A stretch of 64,000 nt of DNA from AP-15 sp963814805 (lineage in GTDB: Bacteria; Pseudomonadota; Alphaproteobacteria; ATCC43930; CGMCC-115725), in assembly GCA_963814805.1 (NCBI GenBank), contig CAWFER010000007.1:1-64000 (forward strand). Direction: 5' to 3'. Of the stretch, positions 29,438 to 38,029 are shown piece after piece. Within the stretch, counting starts at the first letter, position 1. Every line of letters begins with the position of its first letter. The notes below the pieces were generated by a model. It was given only the letters and a program-made list of their open reading frames with translations, made no database searches and had not been told where the DNA came from. Both the position numbers and the translations under genes were made by a program.

Positions 29438-29791
29438 ATGCCCCAGGCCGCGCCGCGGGAGCTGTTGGATCTCGTCTTGGCGACCCTCGACGACGGCAAG
29501 GCCGAGGACATCGTCACCATCGATCTCGCCGGCAAAACCACGATTGCCGATCACATGGTGGTCGCCAGCGGCCGATCGGCTCGGCAGGTGACAGCGCTGA
29601 CCGAGCACCTCGAAGCGGCGCTCTCGTCCCGCGCGCGCATCGCCATCGAGGGCAAGGCGCAGGGCGACTGGGTATTGATCGATGCTGGCGACGTGATCGT
29701 GCATTTGTTCCGGCCCGAGATCCGCAGCTATTACAACCTCGAAAAGCTGTGGAGCGAAGCGCTGCCCGAGGCCGAAGCGGCGCGGCAGTAG
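29438..29791 (+). CDS. rsfS: Ribosomal silencing factor RsfS
   Basis: 117 residues from ATG 29438 (MPQAAPRELLDLVLATLDD). Family motifs: KAEDIVTIDLAGKT, DHMVVASGRSARQVTAL, GDWVLIDAGDVIVHLF and YYNLEKLWS. It binds L14 on the 50S subunit and blocks subunit joining in starvation. It is in the same frame as nadD with no stop between, so it could be made from its internal ATG, as the C-terminal domain of a NadD-RsfS fusion, or both. Confidence 0.93.
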   Translation: MPQAAPRELLDLVLATLDDGKAEDIVTIDLAGKTTIADHMVVASGRSARQVTALTEHLEAALSSRARIAIEGKAQGDWVLIDAGDVIVHLFRPEIRSYYNLEKLWSEALPEAEAARQ

Positions 29792-29821
29792 CCGGGCGGC
29801 GCCAATAATCCGGGCACCCGG

Positions 29822-30283
29822 CTGATCCGCTTCCGTCTTCTCGCGATCGGCAGGCTGCGCAGCGGCCCGTTCAGAGAGCTGCAAACCCTCTATGCCGGCC
29901 GGATCGCGCCGAGCCCGGCGATCGTCGAGCTGGAGCTGCGCCAGAGGTTGCCGCCGGCGGCGCAGAAAGAGCGGGAGGCGGAGCTGATCCTCAAGGCGTT
30001 GCCGCCGGGCGTCCCGCTGGTGGCGCTCGACGAAGATGGCGCGCCGTGGTCGAGCCGCGATCTGGCGGCCCGCATCGCGCTGTGGCGCGACCGTGGCTGC
30101 GGCGAGATCGCCTTTGCCATCGGCGGCGCCGAGGGCCTCGGCGCCGCGGTCCTCGGCCATGCCCAGGCGGTCTTGTCGCTTGGGCCGATGACCTGGCCGC
30201 ATTTCCTGGTTCGCGGCATGCTGCTCGAGCAGCTCTACCGCGCCCAGCAGATCCTCGCCGGCCATCCCTATCACCGGGAGTAA
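29822..30283 (+). CDS. rlmH: 23S rRNA (pseudouridine-1915-N3)-methyltransferase
   Basis: SPOUT methyltransferase of about 153 residues. The frame opens with LIRFRLLAIGRLRSGPF, matching the MRLRLLAVGR start of RlmH, and has FAIGGAEGLG and the C-terminal knot SLGPMTWPHFLVRGMLLEQL ending YHRE. No ATG, GTG or TTG lies at the expected position; CTG 29822 is the best candidate. It methylates pseudouridine 1915 in helix 69 of 23S. It lies 30 bases after rsfS, its usual neighbour. Confidence 0.9.
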   Translation: MIRFRLLAIGRLRSGPFRELQTLYAGRIAPSPAIVELELRQRLPPAAQKEREAELILKALPPGVPLVALDEDGAPWSSRDLAARIALWRDRGCGEIAFAIGGAEGLGAAVLGHAQAVLSLGPMTWPHFLVRGMLLEQLYRAQQILAGHPYHRE

Positions 30284-30286
30284 GCG

Positions 30287-32335
30287 ATGTTCCGGATCGG
30301 CATCGATGTCGGCGGCACCTTTACCGACCTTGTTGCGGTCGACGATCGCGGCGTGGCGACCCTGGAGAAGGCGCCCTCGACCCCCGACGACCCGTCGATC
30401 GGGATGCTCGACGGCCTCGACCTCCTCGCTCGCAGGCTCGGCCTGGAGCGCGCAGCGCTGCTGGGGGATACCGAGCGCATCGTCCACGGCACCACGGTTG
30501 CGACCAATGCGCTGCTGCAGCGCACCGGCGCCCGGGTCGGCCTGCTGACCACCGAGGGCCATCGCGATGTGATCGAGATGCGCGAGGGGCTTAAGGACGA
30601 CCGCTACAATCTGCGCCTGCCGCCGCCCGAGCAGCTGGCGCCGCGCCGGCTGCGGCTGGGGGTGCGCGAGCGGCTCCGCGGCGACGGCCGAGTCGAGACG
30701 CCGCTCGATCGGGGCTCGCTCGCTGAGGCGATCGCGGTGTTGAAGCGCGAGCGGGTCGAGGCGGTGGCGGTGTGCTACCTCCACGCCTGGCGCGACCCCG
30801 GCCACGAACTGGCGACGCGCGCGGCGATCGAACGCGAATTGCCTGGGGTTTACGTCTCGCTGTCGGCCGAGGTGCTGCCGCAGATCAAGGAGTTCGAGCG
30901 GGTCTCGACGACCGTGGTCAACGCCTATGTCGGCCCGGTCCTGGCGCGCTATCTCGGCCGCCTCGAACAGCGCCTGGCCGACGCCGGGTATGCCGGGCCC
31001 ACCCTGATCATCCAATCGCATGGCGGGGTGGCGCCGATCGTCGAGGCTGGCCGGCTGGCGGCGGGCGCCGTGCTGTCCGGGCCGGCGGGCGGGGTCGCCG
31101 GCAGCGTCCACGCGGCGCGGCTGGTCGGCGAAGGCAACCTGATCCCGTTCGACATGGGCGGCACCAGCACCGACATTTCGCTGATCGCCAATGGGCGGCC
31201 GGGTCTGACCAACGGCCGGCGCGTCGCCGGCCATACGATCGCGCTCAACAGCCTCGACATCGCCAGCATCGGCGCCGGCGGCGGCTCGATCGCGCGGGTC
31301 GACCCAGGCGGCATCCTGCATGTCGGCCCAAGAAGCGCCGGTGCGGTTCCGGGCCCGGCCTGCTACGGCCAGGGTGGTATCGAGGCGACCGTCACCGACG
31401 CCAACCTGGTGCTGGGCTATCTCGACCCGGCGAGCTTTCTCGGCGGCCGGCGCCGGCTCGACCGGGCCGCGGCCGAGGCGGCGGTCGACCGCATCGCCGC
31501 AGCGCTTGGCGTCGATCGGCTGGCTGCGGCGCACGGGATTCATCGCATCGTCAACACCAGCATGGCCGAAGGGGTGCGGCTCGTCTCGGTGCGCCGCGGC
31601 GTCGACCCGCGGCATTTCGCGCTCTTCGCCTTTGGCGGCGCCTCGGGGCTGCACGCGACCGAGATCGCCCGCCAGCTCGACCTCACGCGGGTCATCGTGC
31701 CGCGGGTCGCCGCGGTGCTGTCGGCCTGGGGCATGCTGGCGACCGATTTGCGCTTCGAGGTGGCGCGCACCCATATCGGCGATACCAGGGCGCTCGACGG
31801 CGGCGCGGTCAAGCGGCTGTTCGCCGAGCTGGAGGCCGAGGGCATGGCGCGGCTGCGCGCCGCGTTCGCCGGACCGGCGCAGGCCGCCCGCTCGGTCGAG
31901 ATGCGCTATGGCGAGCAGGTGTTCGAGATCGCGGTGCCGCTCGACGATGTCGATTGGGAAGCGGCGGATCCGCTGCCGCAGATCGTCGAGCGCTTTCACC
32001 GCCGCCACCAGGAGCTTTACACCTACGCCTCGCCCGACCAGGAGACGGTGCTGGTCAACGCCCGGGTTGGCGTCTCCGGCATCCTCTCCGCCCTGCCGCA
32101 GGAGCCGGCCCTGGCCGCGGCCGCGCCGACCCCGCCTCGCGCCGAGCGCCCGATCTATCTCGATGCCTGGCTCGCGGCGCCGGTCTGGGATTTCGACGCG
32201 CTGGCCCCGGCCCAAGCCATCTCGGGCCCGGCGATCATCGAGGGGACGATGACCACGGTGCTGCTGCGCCCCGGCGACCGCGCCGCCGTGACCCCGCTCG
32301 GCTGGCTCGACATCGCCGTCTCGGAGCGCGGCTGA
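30287..32335 (+). CDS. Hydantoinase/oxoprolinase family protein (HyuA type)
   Basis: 682 residues. N-terminal FRIGIDVGGTFTDLVAVDD and later PFDMGGTSTDISLI are the actin-like ATPase phosphate-binding loops; IGAGGGSIARVD and FAFGGASGLHA are also conserved. Homologues are the ATP-dependent A subunits of N-methylhydantoinase, acetophenone carboxylase or 5-oxoprolinase. They normally need a HyuB partner, which is not next to it here (VOC and TPR genes follow). It starts 3 bases after the rlmH stop. Confidence 0.9.
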   Translation: MFRIGIDVGGTFTDLVAVDDRGVATLEKAPSTPDDPSIGMLDGLDLLARRLGLERAALLGDTERIVHGTTVATNALLQRTGARVGLLTTEGHRDVIEMREGLKDDRYNLRLPPPEQLAPRRLRLGVRERLRGDGRVETPLDRGSLAEAIAVLKRERVEAVAVCYLHAWRDPGHELATRAAIERELPGVYVSLSAEVLPQIKEFERVSTTVVNAYVGPVLARYLGRLEQRLADAGYAGPTLIIQSHGGVAPIVEAGRLAAGAVLSGPAGGVAGSVHAARLVGEGNLIPFDMGGTSTDISLIANGRPGLTNGRRVAGHTIALNSLDIASIGAGGGSIARVDPGGILHVGPRSAGAVPGPACYGQGGIEATVTDANLVLGYLDPASFLGGRRRLDRAAAEAAVDRIAAALGVDRLAAAHGIHRIVNTSMAEGVRLVSVRRGVDPRHFALFAFGGASGLHATEIARQLDLTRVIVPRVAAVLSAWGMLATDLRFEVARTHIGDTRALDGGAVKRLFAELEAEGMARLRAAFAGPAQAARSVEMRYGEQVFEIAVPLDDVDWEAADPLPQIVERFHRRHQELYTYASPDQETVLVNARVGVSGILSALPQEPALAAAAPTPPRAERPIYLDAWLAAPVWDFDALAPAQAISGPAIIEGTMTTVLLRPGDRAAVTPLGWLDIAVSERG

Positions 32336-32450
32336 CGGCCCGTCCTCTGTGTTGTCGACGCTGCATTATGATCGGCTGGCGCGATCGGGCTGGTTCGGGG
32401 TTGCGCATCGTGGCAAGCTGCGGGCTCCCTCAAACCCGCGAGGCCGGCCC

Positions 32451-32819
32451 ATGAAGATCGAGCGCATTGACCATCTGAACCTGACCGTCGCCGACATCGA
32501 CCGCAGCGTCGCGTTCTACAAGCGGGTGCTCGGCATGCAGATCGAAAACATGGGCGAGGGTCGGGCTGCACTGCATTTCGGCCAGCAGAAGATCCATCTC
32601 GATCTCGCCGGCGGGACGATGGCGGCGAGCGGCGACAAGCGATTGCCGGCGCATATCTGTTTTGTCACCGAGACGCCGATCGGCGAGGTCATGGCCCGTC
32701 TCGAAGAGTGCGGCGTGCCGGTGCGGATGCAGGGGCCGCGCGCCGGGGCGATCGGTACGATCCAATCGGTCTATATCGACGATCCCGACCAGAACTCGAT
32801 CGAAATCTCCACCTACTGA
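32451..32819 (+). CDS. VOC family protein (glyoxalase/dioxygenase superfamily)
   Basis: 122 residues from ATG 32451. MKIERIDHLNLTVADIDRSV with a metal-ligand His, FYKRVLGMQIENM and the C-terminal SVYIDDPDQNSIEIS with the ligand Glu form the two VOC modules. It resembles the small VOC proteins often annotated as virulence or glyoxalase-like; the substrate is unknown. No ribosome binding site stands out. Confidence 0.85.
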   Translation: MKIERIDHLNLTVADIDRSVAFYKRVLGMQIENMGEGRAALHFGQQKIHLDLAGGTMAASGDKRLPAHICFVTETPIGEVMARLEECGVPVRMQGPRAGAIGTIQSVYIDDPDQNSIEISTY

Positions 32820-32861
32820 GCGCGAGTTGACCGATCCTCCCGACCGCATCTGGAGCCGACC

Positions 32862-34184
32862 ATGACAAAGGACGCGCAGGGACATCGCCTCACGGGCGCC
32901 TCCGCAGCGGCCGTGGCCGCATATGATCAGGCGGTGCGGGCGTTCAACCTCGTGCACGGCGACGCCGTGGGCCTGTTCGAGGCGGCGTTCGAGGCCGCGC
33001 CCGGCCTCGTCATGGCGTATCTGGGAAAGGCCTGGGTGCTGGCTCTGGCCAACGACCCCGGCCTGATGACCGCGGCCGAGGCGCTGGTCGAAACCGCCCG
33101 GTCCTTGAGCGTGAACGAGCGCGAGCAGGCCCACCTCCTCGCCCTCTCCCACCTGGTCGGGGGGTCGCGCGCCGCCGCGGTCGCGGTGCTCGACCGCCAT
33201 TTGATGCACTACCCGTTCGACTTGGTGGCGCACCAGGCGGCGGCGCTGATCGACGGCTTTCTCGGCCGCTTTCCGTTGGTGCGGGACCGCTCGGCGCGGG
33301 CCCTGCCATTGTGGTCGAAGGACCAGCCGGGCTACGGGACTTTGCTCGCCTTTCACGGCTTCGGGCTCGAGGAAGCGGGCGATTACGCCCGCGCCGAGGA
33401 CCGGTCGCGCGCCGCCGCCGAGCTCGAGCCGTTGAGCTTCTGGCCGCATCACACGGTGGCGCATGTGATGGAAATGACCGGGCGCCCCGAAGACGGGCTG
33501 GGCTGGATGCTGGCGCGCGAGGCGCAATGGGCGACCCCCGGCCACCTGAACCAGGTCCATCTCTGGTGGCACCGGGCGCTGTTCCACCTCGAGCTCGGGC
33601 AATACGACGCCGCACTCGCCCTCTATGACGGTCCGATCCGCGCGACGCAGCGCCCGGCGGCGCTCAGCCTGACCAACGCCGCAGCGCTGTTGTGGCGGCT
33701 CGACGCGATCGGCGTCGACACCGGCGAGCGCTGGCCGGAGCTGGCGGCGCTGTGGCAGGGCCACGCCGACGGGAAATGCCTGGTTTTTGCCGATATTCAT
33801 GCGGCGATGGCCGAATTGCGCGCGGGCGAGGCAAGGGCCGTCGAGCAGCGGCTCGCGGCGATGCGCCAGACCGCGGCGAGCTCGGCCGAAGCGGCCGGCC
33901 TCTATCGCACCGTCGGCATCCCGGTGGTCGAGGGCTTTGCCGCGTTCCACCGCGGCGCCTGGGCCGACGCGGTGGAGCTGCTGCTGCCGGTTCGTTTTGA
34001 TCTATGGCAGATCGGCGGCAGCCACGCGCAACGCGATGTCGTCGATTGGACCCTGACCGAGGCCGCGACCCGCGCCGGTCAGCGCGACATGGCCCGATCG
34101 CTCGCTCACGAGCGCCTCGCCGCCCGCCCGCGCAGCGCCCCGAACCGCCGCTTCCTGCGCCGCGCCGAGACCCTCGGCGGCTGA
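32862..34184 (+). CDS. Tetratricopeptide repeat protein similar to TTC38
   Basis: 440 residues, no signal peptide, no transmembrane segment. It is built of helical repeats with Ala-rich TPR spacing throughout; segments such as HHTVAHVMEMTGRPEDGLGW and QVHLWWHRALFHLELGQYDA are characteristic of the TTC38-like family found in bacteria and animals. Function unknown, probably protein binding. It lies 42 bases after the VOC gene on the same strand and converges with tsaC. Confidence 0.8.
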   Translation: MTKDAQGHRLTGASAAAVAAYDQAVRAFNLVHGDAVGLFEAAFEAAPGLVMAYLGKAWVLALANDPGLMTAAEALVETARSLSVNEREQAHLLALSHLVGGSRAAAVAVLDRHLMHYPFDLVAHQAAALIDGFLGRFPLVRDRSARALPLWSKDQPGYGTLLAFHGFGLEEAGDYARAEDRSRAAAELEPLSFWPHHTVAHVMEMTGRPEDGLGWMLAREAQWATPGHLNQVHLWWHRALFHLELGQYDAALALYDGPIRATQRPAALSLTNAAALLWRLDAIGVDTGERWPELAALWQGHADGKCLVFADIHAAMAELRAGEARAVEQRLAAMRQTAASSAEAAGLYRTVGIPVVEGFAAFHRGAWADAVELLLPVRFDLWQIGGSHAQRDVVDWTLTEAATRAGQRDMARSLAHERLAARPRSAPNRRFLRRAETLGG

Positions 34185-34199
34185 CCGCGCCTATCCGTG

Positions 34200-35159
34200 T
34201 CAGCGGCCCGGCCGGGGGGCCGCGGCGCGGCGCAGGCGGTCGTTGATCGCGCGGCCGAGGCCGTGCTCGGGGATCGGGGCGACGGCGATGCCGGCGAAGG
34301 CGGGGCGGTCGAGCCGGCGCAGCATCGCGAACAAATTGGCCGCGGCCTCGGCGAAATCACCCTCATGGCTGAGCCACAGCACCTCGGCAAAGCCGGACGG
34401 GATGTCGGGGCCGAAGGCCAGCAGGGCCTCGCCGGGACGGGCGTCGACCGCATCCAGGCGCAATGGCAAGGATGGCGCGTAATGGCTCGCCAGCAGGCCG
34501 GGCGAGCGTAGCGGGCCGGCGGGCTGGGTGGCGATCGGGCCGAGCAGCGCCGCCAGTTCTTCGACGGTGACGCCGCCGGGGCGGAGCAGGGCAGGGGTCT
34601 CGGCGGTCAGATCGAGCACCGTCGATTCGAGGCCGACCGGGGTGCGCCCGCCGTCGAGGATCAGCGCCACCTGATCGCCGAGCTCGGCCATGACATGGTC
34701 GGCTTCGGTCGGGCTGACCCGGCCGGAGCGGTTGGCTGAGGGGGCGGCGATCGGCCGCCCGGCGGCGCGCAACAGCGCCTGCGCCACCGGGTGGGCGGGG
34801 ACGCGGACCGCTACCGTATCGAGCCCGGCGCTGGCCAGCAGCGACAGCCCGCTATCGGTCCGACGCGGCAGGACTAGGCTCAGCGGACCTGGCCAGAAAT
34901 GCACGGCGAGGTCGCGGGCGCGGGCGTCGAACACGGCAAATGGCTCGGCTTCGGCGAAGCCGGGAATATGCACGATCAACGGGTTGAAGCGGGGTCTTTC
35001 CTTGGCGGCGAAGATCGCGGCGACGGCGCGCTCGTCGGTCGCATCGGCGCCGAGCCCATAGACCGTCTCGGTTGGGAAGGCGACGAGGCGCCCCTCGCGC
35101 AGCAGCCTGGCGCCGCACGCGATTGCGGACGGGCTGGCTGGGAGGATTGCAGCGGACAT
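34200..35159 (-). CDS. tsaC: L-threonylcarbamoyladenylate synthase (TsaC/Sua5)
   Basis: 319 residues from ATG 35159 (the longer open frame to 35351 has no conserved sequence). The YrdC domain includes GRLVAFPTETVYGLGADA, KERPRFNPLIVHI and PIAAPSANRSGRVSPT; the C-terminal 110 residues form a Sua5 domain, so the long Sua5 form rather than short TsaC. It makes threonylcarbamoyl-AMP for t6A37 of tRNAs reading ANN codons. Confidence 0.94.
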   Translation of the reverse strand: MSAAILPASPSAIACGARLLREGRLVAFPTETVYGLGADATDERAVAAIFAAKERPRFNPLIVHIPGFAEAEPFAVFDARARDLAVHFWPGPLSLVLPRRTDSGLSLLASAGLDTVAVRVPAHPVAQALLRAAGRPIAAPSANRSGRVSPTEADHVMAELGDQVALILDGGRTPVGLESTVLDLTAETPALLRPGGVTVEELAALLGPIATQPAGPLRSPGLLASHYAPSLPLRLDAVDARPGEALLAFGPDIPSGFAEVLWLSHEGDFAEAAANLFAMLRRLDRPAFAGIAVAPIPEHGLGRAINDRLRRAAAPRPGR

Positions 35160-35225
35160 GGGGCTCACTTTCGCCCGCGTCGGCCAGCCCCGGCAACCCC
35201 ATTCGCCGGGTGCGGGGATTCGGGG

Positions 35226-35231
35226 TTGACA
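35226..35231 (+). promoter_or_regulatory. Possible -35 element before the catalase remnant
   Basis: TTGACA at 35226-35231; a 17-base spacer leads to TAGGAA at 35249-35254, which overlaps the palindrome at 35248-35263. The promoter may once have served the truncated catalase gene and could now read into katG. Confidence 0.35.
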
Positions 35232-35247
35232 TCGTCGCGAGCCACAG

Positions 35248-35263
35248 TTAGGAATCATTCTAA
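35248..35263. promoter_or_regulatory. Palindrome overlapping the promoter, similar to an iron-control (Irr) box
   Basis: TTAGGAATCATTCTAA is a near-perfect palindrome centred on C 35256. Without one G it reads TTAGAA-TCA-TTCTAA, the core reported for alphaproteobacterial Irr iron-control elements. It overlaps the presumed -10 region, a position suited to repression. That a haem-containing catalase follows makes iron/haem control plausible; this is inference. Confidence 0.35.
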
Positions 35264-35298
35264 TAAATAAACAATCACCCAGATTCACGGAGAGCAGG

Positions 35299-35706
35299 AT
35301 GGATTCGAAATCGAAGTTGACGACTGCCGCGGGCATCCCGGTCGGCGACAACCAAAACAGCCTGACCGCCGGCCCGCGCGGGCCGCTGCTGGTGCAGGAT
35401 TGGCAGCTTTTTGAAAAGCATGCTCATTTCAACCGCGAGCGGATCGCCGAGCGGGTGGTCCATGCCAAGGGATCGCGAGCCTATAACACTTTGACGATCA
35501 CCCAGCGACATCACCCGTTCCAAAGCCTCAACGGTCGCGGCTCGTTGCTCTCGGCGTTTCTCGCCGCAAGGTGGTGCCGAAGTTCGATGAAGGTCAGAAA
35601 TCGGCGCACTTCAGGCGACAGGTTCCGATCGTGGTTGGGCCGGAGTTGCCCCGGAGCGGACGCTCGGATTCATCTCCCTGATCCATATCAATGCCGGCGG
35701 CGGTGA
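35299..35706 (+). pseudogene. Monofunctional catalase, 5' remnant
   Basis: The first 67 residues match the N-terminus of clade 3 haem catalases: KSKLTTAAGIPVGDNQNSLT, AGPRGPLLVQDWQLFEKHAH and HAKGSRAYNTLTIT. The catalytic-His region THDIT appears shifted by +1 (CAG-c-GACATCACC near 35505), after which similarity fades within about 20 codons. The rest of the roughly 480-residue protein is missing. The remnant ends where katG begins, as if a katG cassette replaced or was inserted into a catalase gene. Confidence 0.75.
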
Positions 35707-35760
35707 TGGCAGCAAACTCGCGACCCAAAACGGGGAAAAAGGAACACGATCGGAGACAAC

Positions 35761-37932
35761 ATGGCAAATGAAAGCAAGTGCCTGTTCGCGGGCGGGACCC
35801 GAGCCCACACGAACCGTGACTGGTGGCCCAGCCAGCTGAACGTTCACGTGCTCCACCAGCACTCCACCCTGTCCAATCCAATGGGCGAGGGGTTCGACTA
35901 CGCCAAGGAATTCAACAGCCTCGACCTGAATGCCGTGATCAAGGACCTGCATGCCTTGATGACGGACTCGCAGGATTGGTGGCCGGCCGATTATGGCAAC
36001 TACGGCGGGCTGTTCATTCGGATGGCGTGGCACCTCGCCGGCACCTACCGCATCGGCGACGGTCGCGGCGGCGCCGGGGCCGGCCAGCAGCGCTTCGCGC
36101 CGCTCGATAGCTGGCCGGACAATGCGAACCTCGACAAGGCGCGCCGCCTCTTGTGGCCGGTCAAGCAGAAATACGGCCGGAAACTCTCCTGGGCCGATCT
36201 GATGATTCTTGCGGGCAACGTCGCCCTCGAGTCGATGGGCTTCGAGACCTTCGGTTTCGGCGGCGGGCGCGAGGAGGTCTGGGAGCCCTCAGAGGACATC
36301 TACTGGGGCCCCGAAGGCGAGTGGCTGGCGGACCAGCGCCACACCGGCGACCGCCGTCTTCAGGGTTCTCTCGCCGCCGTGCAAATGGGTCTGATCTACG
36401 TCAATCCGGAAGGGCCGAACGGCAACCCCGATCCCGTCGCGTCCGCCAAGGATATTCGCGAAACCTTCGGCCGGATGGCGATGAACGACGAAGAAACGGT
36501 CGCGCTGATTGCCGGCGGTCACACCTTCGGCAAAACCCACGGCGCCGGCGATGCGTCATTGGTGGGCCCGGAGCCGGAAGCCGCCCCGATCGAGGAGCAG
36601 GGCCTCGGCTGGAAGAGCAAATTCGGCACCGGCAAAGGCGGCGACGCGATCACCGGCGGCCCGGAAGTCATCTGGACCACGACGCCGACGAGATGGGGCA
36701 ACAATTTCTTCTGGAATCTGTTCGGCTACGAATGGGAACTGACCAAGAGCCCAGCCGGCGCCTATCAGTGGCAGGCGAAAGGCGCCCCTGCCACGATTCC
36801 GGACCCTTTTGACCCGTCGAAGCGGCGCGTGCCGACTATGCTGACCACCGACCTCGCCTTGCGGTTTGACCCTGATTACGAAAAGATTTCAAGACGCTTC
36901 TACGAGCATCCGGATCAGTTCGCAGACGCGTTCGCCCGGGCGTGGTTCAAGCTGACGCACCGCGACATGGGACCGATCGTGCGGTATCTCGGCCCGCTCG
37001 TGCCGAAGGAGACGCTGATTTGGCAGGACCCGATCCCCGCGGTGGATCATTCGCTGATCGGGGAAGAGGACGTTGCGGCTCTGAAGGCGAAAATCCTCGC
37101 ATCTGGCTTGTCCGTTTCCCAGCTGGTCTCGATGGCATGGGCGTCGGCATCGACGTTCCGTGGCTCCGACAAGCGTGGCGGAGCGAACGGCGCGCGCATT
37201 CGCCTCGCGCCGCAAAAGGACTGGGACGTCAACCAGCCGGCTCAGCTGGCAAAGGTGCTGCAGATGCTCGAAGCGATCCAAAAGGAGTTCAACGCGTCGC
37301 AGTCGGGCGGGAAAAAGGTCTCGCTTGCCGATTTGATCGTTCTTGGCGGCTGCGCGGCGATCGAGAAAGCCGCGAAGGGCGCCGGGCACGATTTGACAGT
37401 CCCCTTCACGCCGGGGCGCATGGACGCGTCACAGGAGCAAACCGACGCCCTCTCCTTCGCGCCGCTCGAACCGACTGCTGACGGGTTCCGCAACTATCTC
37501 CGCGGCGAGCAGCGCTTTTCCGCTGAGGAGCTGTTGGTGGATCGGGCGCAGTTGCTGACGCTGACGGCGCCTGAGATGACGGTGCTCATCGGCGGCCTGC
37601 GCGTCCTGGGCGCAAATGCCGGGCAGTCCACGCACGGCGTCTTCACCAAGCGGCCCGAGACACTGACGAACGACTTCTTCGCCAACCTGCTCGACATGAG
37701 CACAGAGTGGCAGCGGTCCGCCGGCTCTGAGGGCGTCTACGAGGGGCGCGACCGGAAGACGAACGAGGTCAAGTGGACCGGCACCCGTGTCGACCTGATC
37801 TTTGGTTCGCACTCGCAGCTTCGCGCCCTCGTGGAAGTCTATGCGTGCGCGGACTCGCAACAGGCGTTCGTGCGTGACTTCGTGGCTGCGTGGACCAAGG
37901 TGATGGACCTCGATCGCTTCGACCTCGCCTGA
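35761..37932 (+). CDS. katG: Catalase-peroxidase
   Basis: 723 residues, full length, cytoplasmic (no signal peptide). The distal site RMAWHLAGTYR carries the catalytic Arg, Trp and His; the Tyr in MGLIYVNPEGPNG and the Met in ETFGRMAMND complete the Met-Tyr-Trp adduct with the distal Trp; GGHTFGKTHGA supplies the proximal haem His. It removes hydrogen peroxide by catalase and peroxidase chemistry. ATG 35761 precedes ANESKCLFAGGTRAHTNRDW, the usual start. It may use the promoter region left by the truncated catalase. Confidence 0.97.
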   Translation: MANESKCLFAGGTRAHTNRDWWPSQLNVHVLHQHSTLSNPMGEGFDYAKEFNSLDLNAVIKDLHALMTDSQDWWPADYGNYGGLFIRMAWHLAGTYRIGDGRGGAGAGQQRFAPLDSWPDNANLDKARRLLWPVKQKYGRKLSWADLMILAGNVALESMGFETFGFGGGREEVWEPSEDIYWGPEGEWLADQRHTGDRRLQGSLAAVQMGLIYVNPEGPNGNPDPVASAKDIRETFGRMAMNDEETVALIAGGHTFGKTHGAGDASLVGPEPEAAPIEEQGLGWKSKFGTGKGGDAITGGPEVIWTTTPTRWGNNFFWNLFGYEWELTKSPAGAYQWQAKGAPATIPDPFDPSKRRVPTMLTTDLALRFDPDYEKISRRFYEHPDQFADAFARAWFKLTHRDMGPIVRYLGPLVPKETLIWQDPIPAVDHSLIGEEDVAALKAKILASGLSVSQLVSMAWASASTFRGSDKRGGANGARIRLAPQKDWDVNQPAQLAKVLQMLEAIQKEFNASQSGGKKVSLADLIVLGGCAAIEKAAKGAGHDLTVPFTPGRMDASQEQTDALSFAPLEPTADGFRNYLRGEQRFSAEELLVDRAQLLTLTAPEMTVLIGGLRVLGANAGQSTHGVFTKRPETLTNDFFANLLDMSTEWQRSAGSEGVYEGRDRKTNEVKWTGTRVDLIFGSHSQLRALVEVYACADSQQAFVRDFVAAWTKVMDLDRFDLA

Positions 37933-37947
37933 TCCTACGGCCCCCTG

Positions 37948-37992
37948 CCTTCCCCTCCTGCCCCGCTTGCTTGCAGGGGGGAAGGGGAAGGG
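37948..37992 (+). terminator. Hairpin after katG, possible terminator
   Basis: CCTTCCCCTCCTGC pairs with GCAGGGGGGAAGG across a short loop, 15 bases after the katG stop. There is no clear T tract, so factor-independent termination is uncertain. Confidence 0.4.
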
Positions 37993-38029
37993 GTGATCTT
38001 GCCGTCGACCTCTGCTAAAGCTGGGGTTG

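Noticed and set aside
29048..32215. 1055-codon open frame antisense to nadD-rsfS-rlmH-hyuA
   Set aside because: Spans four recognised genes on the other strand, low-complexity composition, no domain; a product of GC skew at third positions.
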